Assembly (NCBI GenBank): GCA_019747815.1
Contig: JAIEQJ010000083.1
Location: forward strand, 1-48,778
DNA length: 48,778 bases
From: Hyphomonadaceae bacterium
Lineage (GTDB): Bacteria; Pseudomonadota; Alphaproteobacteria; Rhizobiales; Hyphomicrobiaceae
Reading direction: 5' to 3'
This document shows, in pieces, positions 43,392-48,778 of this stretch. A program made the position numbers and the translations under genes. The first letter of the stretch is position 1. The number at the start of each line of letters is the position of its first letter. A model generated the notes under the pieces. The model was not told the DNA's origin. It made no database searches and saw nothing but the letters and a program-made list of their open reading frames with translations.

Positions 43392-44831
43392 TCAATGCAG
43401 ACCGGCGGGAGCGACATGGGGGGCGGATACGGCGCCGGGGCCGCTGCTGGGGAGCACGAGCACGGCCTTCAGCCCGGGTGCGTTGTCCTCCAGGCGGATG
43501 GTGCCGCCGTGCAGACGCGCCACTGCGGCAACAAGGCTGAGACCCAGACCGGCCCCCGGGCGCGAACGGCTCTTCTCAAGGCGCACGAAGCGCTGCAGCG
43601 CCCGCTTGCGATCCTGAAGCGCAACCCCTGGCCCGCGATCCGCCACGACGATCTCGATGCTGGTGCCGGCCCCGCGCAGCGATATCTCGACCGTCTGGCG
43701 CCGGCCGTCAGTCGTCTCGGACACCGAATACTTGATGGCGTTGTCGACCAGATTGGCAATCGCCTGACTGACGAGCTCGCGGTTGGCGACAAGACTGAGA
43801 CCCGATGGAGCGGACACCGCAAGATCCAAGCCGGCATCCTCCGCCACCGGCTCGTACAGCTCGGCAACATCGCTGACGATGGCCGCCGGGTCGATCGGGG
43901 CCATGCTTTCGGCAACGGCGCCGCCCTCCAGCCGCGCGATCAGCAGCAGCGCGTTGAAGGTCTTGATCAGATCGTCCGCCTCCTCCAGGGTCTTGACGAG
44001 ACCATCGCGGTAGGCGGCGGCGCCACCGGGATCGCGCAGCGCGGCTTCGGCGCGATTGCGCAAGCGCGTGAGCGGCGTCTTCAGATCGTGGGCGATGTTG
44101 TCGGACACCTCGCGCAGCGCCAGCATCAGCTCCTCGATACGTGCCAGCATGGCATTGAGACTGTCCGACAGACGGTCCAGCTCGTCACCGGAACCACTGA
44201 GCGGGATGCGGCGGGAAAGATCACCGGACATGATCTTGCGGCTGGCCTCGGTGACGGCGTCGATGCGCGCCAGCACGGCGCGGCTGATCAGGATGCCGGC
44301 GCCGACACCCAGGACAGAGAGCAGCCCGACGCTCCACAGGGCGACGCGGCCCATGGTGAGCGCGAACTGGCGCTGATCCTCGATATCCCGGCCGACGACC
44401 AGCGTCAGCCCGCCGCGAACCGCAACCGGCTCGCCCACCGCCAGGCGCCGACCGGCGCCAGCACCGTCTGACCCCCGCAGATAGCTGAACACACGCCCGT
44501 GCGCAGCGTCGGCAAGCTCCGGCGGCAGCATCGACAGGTTGCCGGCGACCTTGCGGCCCGTGGCATCGAGCAGAAGATAGAGGTTGGATCCGGGCTCACC
44601 GATGCGCTCGTTGATGGCGGCGATCAGGCGGGGCGCGCCGCCCGCCTGAAACTGCTCGCGCAGGGCCGTGATCTCGGCGGACAACGCCTCGACCGCCCGC
44701 GTGGTCAGAAGCGCGTTCGCCCGCCAGGAGACGAACCCCACGATCAGGGCCGCCGCCACCACAAAGGCGCCCATGTAGGCGACCGTCAGGCGGAACGGAA
44801 TGGACGCGATGAGCCTAGTCAGCGCCGTCAC
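43392..44831 (-). CDS. Sensor histidine kinase
   Basis: A 479-residue membrane kinase with helices at about residues 16–36 and 162–184 flanking a periplasmic sensor region. A HAMP linker follows, then the H-box with His248 in NIAHDLKTPLTRLRNR. The ATPase domain is complete: N-box NLVDNAIKYS, G1 DRGPGVA, F-box and G2 in RPGAGLGLSLVAAV. It starts at GTG 44831 inside the response-regulator gene (17-base overlap), so the two are a co-translated pair. It belongs to the OmpR-partner class; the signal is unknown, but DegP next door suggests envelope stress. Confidence 0.94.
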   Translation of the reverse strand: MTALTRLIASIPFRLTVAYMGAFVVAAALIVGFVSWRANALLTTRAVEALSAEITALREQFQAGGAPRLIAAINERIGEPGSNLYLLLDATGRKVAGNLSMLPPELADAAHGRVFSYLRGSDGAGAGRRLAVGEPVAVRGGLTLVVGRDIEDQRQFALTMGRVALWSVGLLSVLGVGAGILISRAVLARIDAVTEASRKIMSGDLSRRIPLSGSGDELDRLSDSLNAMLARIEELMLALREVSDNIAHDLKTPLTRLRNRAEAALRDPGGAAAYRDGLVKTLEEADDLIKTFNALLLIARLEGGAVAESMAPIDPAAIVSDVAELYEPVAEDAGLDLAVSAPSGLSLVANRELVSQAIANLVDNAIKYSVSETTDGRRQTVEISLRGAGTSIEIVVADRGPGVALQDRKRALQRFVRLEKSRSRPGAGLGLSLVAAVARLHGGTIRLEDNAPGLKAVLVLPSSGPGAVSAPHVAPAGLH

Positions 44832-45495
44832 GGATCATGTACCCCGACCCCCGCACCGTATGCAGGAGCGGTTTGGCAAAACCCTTGTCGATCTTGCTTC
44901 TCAGCCGCGAGATGTGGACGTCGATCACGTTGGTCTGCGGATCGAAGTAGTAGTCCCAGACATTCTGCAGCAGCATCGTGCGCGTGACCACCTGGCCGGC
45001 GTTGCGCATCAGGTATTCGAGCAAGCGGAACTCGCGGGGCTGCAGGGTGATGGCCTGGCCGCCGCGCGTCACCTTGTGCGAGAGGCGATCGAGGGCGAGA
45101 TCGCCGATGGTGTAGCGCGTCACCTGCTCCTCCGGCGCCGGCCGGCGCGCCAGGGCCTCGACCCGGGCCAGCAGCTCGGTGTAGGCATACGGCTTGGTGA
45201 GATAGTCGTCGCCCCCGGCGCGCAGGCCCTTGACGCGGTCGTCCACCTCGCCCAGCGCGGAGAGGATGAGGACCGGCGTGCGCGCGCCCTCGCCGCGCAG
45301 CTTCTCGATCAGGGACAGCCCGTCGAGCCGGGGCAGCATGCGATCGACAATGATCACATCCCAGCCGCCCTCGCGGGCGAGCGCCAGGCCCGTCTCGCCG
45401 TCGCCGGCAAGGTCGGCCACATGCCCGTTCTCCTTCAGCGACCGCTGCAGGAACAGGGCCGTCTCGCGATCATCTTCAACTACGAGCACGCGCAT
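44815..45495 (-). CDS. OmpR/PhoB-family response regulator
   Basis: A 226-residue response regulator. The receiver domain starts MRVLVVEDDRETALFLQRS; the phospho-acceptor is Asp51 in VIIVDRMLPRLDG, with Lys in GGDDYLTKPYAYTELLARV. The winged-helix output domain includes LQPREFRLLEYLMRNAGQVV and NVIDVHISRLRSKIDKGF. I chose ATG 45495 at the family-typical start; longer in-frame extension to 45621 is not receiver-like. It overlaps the kinase gene downstream. It probably controls degP or other envelope genes, which is inference from position. Confidence 0.95.
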   Translation of the reverse strand: MRVLVVEDDRETALFLQRSLKENGHVADLAGDGETGLALAREGGWDVIIVDRMLPRLDGLSLIEKLRGEGARTPVLILSALGEVDDRVKGLRAGGDDYLTKPYAYTELLARVEALARRPAPEEQVTRYTIGDLALDRLSHKVTRGGQAITLQPREFRLLEYLMRNAGQVVTRTMLLQNVWDYYFDPQTNVIDVHISRLRSKIDKGFAKPLLHTVRGSGYMIRDGAD

Positions 45496-45566
45496 GGTTG
45501 CGCCGGGCGTGTCTTGGTTGCAGGGCCAGCTCGATCCGCGACCGAACGAGGCCGGGGCCTGGAGAA

Positions 45567-45612
45567 AACGCGAAGCGAGGCGACCTGTCCAGCTCGGACC
45601 AGATCGCCTCGC
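45567..45612 (-). terminator. Rho-independent terminator after degP
   Basis: On the minus strand, 21 bases past the degP stop, GCGAGGCGA pairs exactly with TCGCCTCGC (plus coordinates 45604–45612 and 45575–45583), followed by TTCGCGTTTT. An inner pair (TCC/GGA) extends the stem. It separates degP from the two-component genes. The T tract is interrupted, so strength is uncertain. Confidence 0.6.
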
Positions 45613-45633
45613 CCGCACCATCCATGAAGAACG

Positions 45634-47175
45634 TTAACCCCGCTTCAACTGGACCGCCACGAAGCGCGTCTCGCTGCCGGACTTGATGCGCAGCAATACG
45701 GCCTTGCGCTGGAGCTTGTTGGCCTCGCGGACCGCCTTGGAGATGTCCTCGGCGCCCGTGACGGGGAACCCGCCGATCTCCAGGATCAGGTCGCCGACCT
45801 TGATGCCCTTCTGGCCGGCATCGGAGCTGGCATCGACGTCCGTGATCATCACGCCGTCCTTGCTCGGCGACACCGTCAGCCCAAGCTGGGTTGCCTCGGG
45901 ACCTTGCGACGGCCGGCCCGGGGGCTCTGCCTTCGCCAGCTCGAGATTGCTCGGCATCGTGCCCAGCGTGACAGGGATCGTCTGCTCGCGCTGGGCGCGC
46001 AGAACCTTCACGTCGACCTTGGTGCCCGGCGAGTAGGTCGCGATCTGGCGGGCCAAATCGCGGCTGTCGTTGATCCTGACGCCGTTGACGGAGAGAATGG
46101 CGTCGCCGTTCTTGAGGCCCGCCTCGGCCGCCGGACCGGGCGTGGTCACGTCGTTGACCAGCGCGCCCTTGGCCTCGCCGAGCCCGAGGCTCGCCGCCAC
46201 GTCCTCGTCCACGCTCTGGATCCTGACGCCGAGCCAGCCGCGCTTGACGGAGCCCGAGGTCTTGAGCTGCTCGATGACGTCGGTCGCCGTCACGGCAGGA
46301 ATGGCGAAGGCGATGCCGACGTTGCCGCCCGAGGGGCTGTAGATGGCCGTGTTGACGCCCACCACCTCGCCGTCGAGGTTGAAGGTCGGTCCGCCGGAGT
46401 TGCCCTTGTTCACGGCGGCGTCGATCTGCATGTAGTCGTAGGGGCCCGAGCCGATGTCGCGGCCTTGCGCCGACACGATGCCGGCCGTGACGGTGCCGCC
46501 CAGTCCGAACGGATTGCCGACCGCGATGACCCAGTCGCCGACCCGCGGCAGGCTGCGCGCGAACTTCACGTGCGGGAAGGTCTTGCCGGCGGTCTTGATC
46601 TTCAGCAGCGCCAGATCGGTGCGCTGATCGGTGCCCACCAGCTCGGCTTCGTACTTGTTGTGCTGGTCGAAGCTCACCTGGATCTTGCCAGCGTTGTCGA
46701 TTACGTGATTGTTGGTGACGACGTAGCCGTCCGGTGAAATCACGAAACCTGAGCCCTGCGCCTGGGTGGGCCGCGGACCGCGAAACTCCTTGGGCATGTT
46801 GCGGAAGAACTCGTTCAGCGGATGATCATCCGGCAGGTCGGGCAGCAGATCCCGGCCACCACCCCGGCCGCCTCTGTTGAACTTGTCTCCGCCGGGGCTC
46901 TTCGGCTCGTTCTTTGCGACGCTGGCGCCGCCGCTGGAGACCTGGATGCTCACCACGGCAGGCCTGACGCGATCGACGATGTCGGCAAAGGACAACGGCG
47001 CACGCCCGAACGGCGTGACGATGCCGGGATCGGTCTTCTGTTGCGCCTGCACGCTGGACTGGGGAATCCCGAAATAGACCATGCCGGCCAACGTCGCGGC
47101 TGCCACCGCCGATGCGGCGATGAGGGGCCACCGACCCTGGCGTGGCGGGCACTCGTTGGGGAGAGAGCGATGCAT
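45634..47175 (-). CDS. degP: Do/DegP-family serine endoprotease
   Basis: A periplasmic quality-control protease and chaperone. ATG 47175 follows GAGG and gives 513 residues. A membrane-type signal lies at residues 16–36 (PLIAASAVAAATLAG). The catalytic triad is His157 (VVTNNHVIDN), Asp187 (RTDLALLKI) and Ser260 (NKGNSGGPTF). Two PDZ domains follow, with GAVPDZ-like loops seen in RGWLGVRIQSVDED and GDLILEIGGFPVTGAED. A Gly/Arg-rich insert (residues 95–108) lies in the LA-loop region. It is divergent from a trypsin-like protease gene and followed by a terminator. Confidence 0.95.
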   Translation of the reverse strand: MHRSLPNECPPRQGRWPLIAASAVAAATLAGMVYFGIPQSSVQAQQKTDPGIVTPFGRAPLSFADIVDRVRPAVVSIQVSSGGASVAKNEPKSPGGDKFNRGGRGGGRDLLPDLPDDHPLNEFFRNMPKEFRGPRPTQAQGSGFVISPDGYVVTNNHVIDNAGKIQVSFDQHNKYEAELVGTDQRTDLALLKIKTAGKTFPHVKFARSLPRVGDWVIAVGNPFGLGGTVTAGIVSAQGRDIGSGPYDYMQIDAAVNKGNSGGPTFNLDGEVVGVNTAIYSPSGGNVGIAFAIPAVTATDVIEQLKTSGSVKRGWLGVRIQSVDEDVAASLGLGEAKGALVNDVTTPGPAAEAGLKNGDAILSVNGVRINDSRDLARQIATYSPGTKVDVKVLRAQREQTIPVTLGTMPSNLELAKAEPPGRPSQGPEATQLGLTVSPSKDGVMITDVDASSDAGQKGIKVGDLILEIGGFPVTGAEDISKAVREANKLQRKAVLLRIKSGSETRFVAVQLKRG

Positions 47176-47281
47176 GCGATTGACCTCGCGAGCGAGAATG
47201 GGAAGTCCTGTAGCAGCGGGTATAGGGTGAGCAGAATTACATGGCCATTTCGGCCATCTTAAAAATTGGTAATACTCGGGC

Positions 47282-48466
47282 ATGGACTATCGGCAACGAC
47301 GGGAACAGAGGCTGCCACGCCGCCCGCGTGTGCGCTTTGCCACAGGCTTGCTGCTGGCCGGCGCGGTCTATGCCTATAGCGGCCCCGCGCCAGCCTGGCA
47401 GGCGACGCGTCCGGCGCTCCCCGCGTCCCTTGAGCCGCAGCCCGTCGCCGTGTTCGGCACCGATGACCGCGAGCCTCTGCCCGCGAAGTACAAGACCCTG
47501 CAGAGCAAGATGGGGCTGCTCTTCAACCCGCGCTCGCGCATGGTGTGCACGGCTTTCTGCGTGGCGCCCGACATCGTGGCGACGGCAGGGCATTGCCTGT
47601 TCCGGGTTGCCGGGGAGCGCCCACCGCGCATCGCCGATTTCTGGTTCGCCCGCAACTACGACACCGTGCGCGACTATGCGCGCATTGCCGGCCACGCCAC
47701 CGGCACCACCGCCCAGCATGTGATCTCGGGGGCGGCAGCGCTGAACATGCGTCCGCCCATCGACGCCACCAAGGATTGGGCCTTCGTGCGGCTGGCCCGC
47801 GCCGCCTGCGGCAAGGAGGTGCTGCCGGTTCGCCCCCTGACGACCGAGCAGATCCTGGCTGCAGCAGCGGCCAAGCGGGTGTTCCAGGTGTCCTATCACC
47901 GCGATTTCACACCCTGGAAGCTCGCCTATGCTCGGCCGTGCGCGATCATGCGCAGCTTCGAAGGGGCGGACTGGAAGACGATCGCGGCGGATTTTGCCGA
48001 CCCCGACGCGCTGCTGCTGCATACCTGCGACACGGGCGGCGCCTCGTCGGGATCGCCGCTGCTCCTGGACACGGCGCAGGGGCCGGAGGTGATCGGCATG
48101 AACGTCGGCACCTACGTGCAGTCCAAGGTGGAGATGACGCAGGGACAGGTCACGCGGCGCTTCAAGGCCGAGACCGTGGCCAACACCGGTGTGAGTGCGG
48201 CCGCATTCGCGGCCAAGCTCGAAGCCTTCCGGCGCGCGACGATCCTGGGCACCGCGGCGCAGATCCGCGATCTGCAGACGGCACTGAAGCAGCAGCGGCT
48301 CTATGACGGGGTGATCGACGGCGCCTACGGCCCGGCGCTGCGGGTCGCCATCGAGGCCTATGAGAAGGCGCAGGGTCTCACCGTGACGGGGCTCGCCACG
48401 CAGGCGCTGCTCACGCGGCTCAACGGCGCGGCCGCCGAGAAGGGCAAGCGGCGGGCGAGGTCGTGA
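47282..48466 (+). CDS. Secreted trypsin-like serine protease with peptidoglycan-binding domain
   Basis: A 394-residue protein with an N-terminal membrane or signal segment (residues 20–34). The protease triad is His104 (VATAGHCLF), Asp165 (KDWAFVRL) and Ser256 (TGGASSGSPLLL), as in S1B/glutamyl-endopeptidase-like enzymes. A C-terminal peptidoglycan-binding domain (about residues 320–380) reads IRDLQTALKQQRLYDGVIDG and YEKAQGLTVTGLATQALL. It would act in the periplasm near the wall. The ATG 47282 has no Shine-Dalgarno sequence close by. The 106-base gap to divergent degP may hold a shared promoter. Confidence 0.88.
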   Translation: MDYRQRREQRLPRRPRVRFATGLLLAGAVYAYSGPAPAWQATRPALPASLEPQPVAVFGTDDREPLPAKYKTLQSKMGLLFNPRSRMVCTAFCVAPDIVATAGHCLFRVAGERPPRIADFWFARNYDTVRDYARIAGHATGTTAQHVISGAAALNMRPPIDATKDWAFVRLARAACGKEVLPVRPLTTEQILAAAAAKRVFQVSYHRDFTPWKLAYARPCAIMRSFEGADWKTIAADFADPDALLLHTCDTGGASSGSPLLLDTAQGPEVIGMNVGTYVQSKVEMTQGQVTRRFKAETVANTGVSAAAFAAKLEAFRRATILGTAAQIRDLQTALKQQRLYDGVIDGAYGPALRVAIEAYEKAQGLTVTGLATQALLTRLNGAAAEKGKRRARS

Positions 48467-48470
48467 GTTT

Positions 48471-48587
48471 GTCATCCCGGAATTTCGCGGGCAGCGAAAA
48501 TATCCGGGACCCAGGGCGACGCAGGCACGCACTTCCCCCTTAACCCTGGGTCCCGGATATTGCGCTGACGCGCAGTTCCGGGATGAC
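48471..48587. repeat. Large imperfect palindrome (about 45-base arms)
   Basis: The left arm (48471–48516) starts GTCATCCCGGAA and ends ATATCCGGGACCCAGGG; the right arm (48544–48587) is its near-exact reverse complement, with mismatches only in the middle. The loop is 27 bases. This type of GTCATCCCGG repeat is widespread in alphaproteobacterial intergenic DNA. It lies four bases after the protease gene and could act as its terminator. Confidence 0.85.
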
Positions 48588-48612
48588 AGGTGAGGGCCGG
48601 GATGACAGGTGA
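48578..48612 (+). repeat. Tandem duplication of a 16-base unit
   Basis: CCGGGATGACAGGTGA occurs at 48578–48593 and 48597–48612, a period of 19 bases. The first copy overlaps the end of the large palindrome, so the second is a partial duplication of that repeat end. Confidence 0.85.
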
Positions 48613-48618
48613 AGGGTG

Positions 48619-48710
48619 CTAGAACCATGAGCTTGCTAGTGTCCGTTCGATCGCGAAGTTCGTTCAGCGCCTGCTGCAAGATCCGGCGAACTTCGCGATC
48701 GGGACACTAG
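48619..48710. repeat. CTAG-bounded hairpin repeat, copy B, with 21-bp linker
   Basis: The 21-bp linker (48619–48639) is identical to 28330–28350. It runs into a hairpin (48636–48710) that begins CTAGTGTCC and ends GGACACTAG, with inner arms CGATCGCGAAGTTCG and CGAACTTCGCGATCG. The left arm has three extra unpaired bases. Compared with copy A, the arms differ at paired positions but stay complementary. Here the linker precedes the hairpin; in copy A it follows. Confidence 0.88.
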
Positions 48711-48711
48711 G

Positions 48712-48749
48712 CTGAATCGACATTCAGGATTCCCATTGGGAACCGGTTC
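48712..48749. repeat. Cluster of short nested palindromes at window end
   Basis: Three short dyads follow each other: CTGAAT/ATTCAG (48712–48727), TTCCCA/TGGGAA (48730–48742) and the perfect GAACCGGTTC (48740–48749). They lie in non-coding DNA that runs off the end of the window, so they may be part of a promoter or another repeat. Confidence 0.45.
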
Positions 48750-48778
48750 TGATTCATTGCGCTTGGGATCAGCTGATT

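Noticed and set aside
44831-45621. Extension of the response regulator start to 45621
   Set aside because: The extra residues precede a canonical receiver start (MRVLVVEDD) and cover the degP terminator.
47241-47257. ATGGCC/GGCCAT dyad between degP and the protease gene as an operator
   Set aside because: Six-base arms made of a common GGCC core are expected by chance in such GC-rich DNA.
48578-48612. Two tandem 16-base repeats as a CRISPR remnant
   Set aside because: Only two copies, three-base spacer, and the unit is the end of the adjacent palindrome; no cas gene is present.

Overview
The window is high-GC and densely coded. It looks like a chromosomal segment of an alphaproteobacterium, probably of the order Hyphomicrobiales (rhizobial relatives). 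The gene order tgt–queA–(bioY)–cyclophilin–cyclophilin–coaD is typical of that group. So is the neighbourhood of a DegP/HtrA protease, an OmpR-type response regulator, its sensor kinase and glnE. Genus and species cannot be read from the sequence. No transposase, integrase, prophage gene or CRISPR array is visible, and no gene is clearly broken.

Layout. 1–491: no assignable gene. 492–7624: a DMT exporter, then a long minus-strand block for queuosine synthesis (tgt, queA), biotin uptake (bioY), two peptidyl-prolyl isomerases, CoA synthesis (coaD), a LysE exporter and a periplasmic SIMPL protein. 7752–7827: a CAT-anticodon tRNA, probably tRNA-Ile2. 8042–9611: a specialised beta-ketoacyl synthase with its own acyl carrier protein. 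9919–18847: a fatty-acid catabolism region with an acyl-CoA ligase, a MerR regulator and a metallophosphoesterase on plus, and thiolase, fadJ and fadE on minus. A perfect 10-bp palindrome lies in front of fadE. 19060–22877: a compact sulfur module with a monohaem cytochrome c, a flavocytochrome c sulfide dehydrogenase flavoprotein, SoxY, SoxZ, a double CDGSH protein and a DUF442 sulfurtransferase/phosphatase-like protein. 23064–28046: an Lrp regulator, a thioesterase, an esterase autotransporter and an IlvD/Edd sugar-acid dehydratase. 28047–28350: stacked palindromic repeats. 28347–32978: an S41 peptidase homologue, an SDR / small membrane protein / crotonase operon and a divergent CoA-transferase. 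33189–37342: an Nramp metal transporter and aminopeptidase N. 37504–48466: envelope and stress signalling, with a histidine kinase whose ATPase domain looks degenerate, an ECF sigma / anti-sigma-like / metal-sensor operon, glnE, a two-component system, DegP and a secreted trypsin-like protease with a peptidoglycan-binding domain. 48467–48778: more palindromic repeats.

The items most worth a second look are these. The tRNA-guanine transglycosylase appears to have lost three of its four zinc ligands. A hairpin repeat family occurs at two places 20 kb apart, shares an identical 21-bp linker, and shows compensating changes in its arms. SoxYZ occurs with a sulfide dehydrogenase but without other sox genes nearby. 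The HisKA protein lacks recognisable ATP-binding motifs. The fadE palindrome is a likely operator for the nearby MerR regulator.
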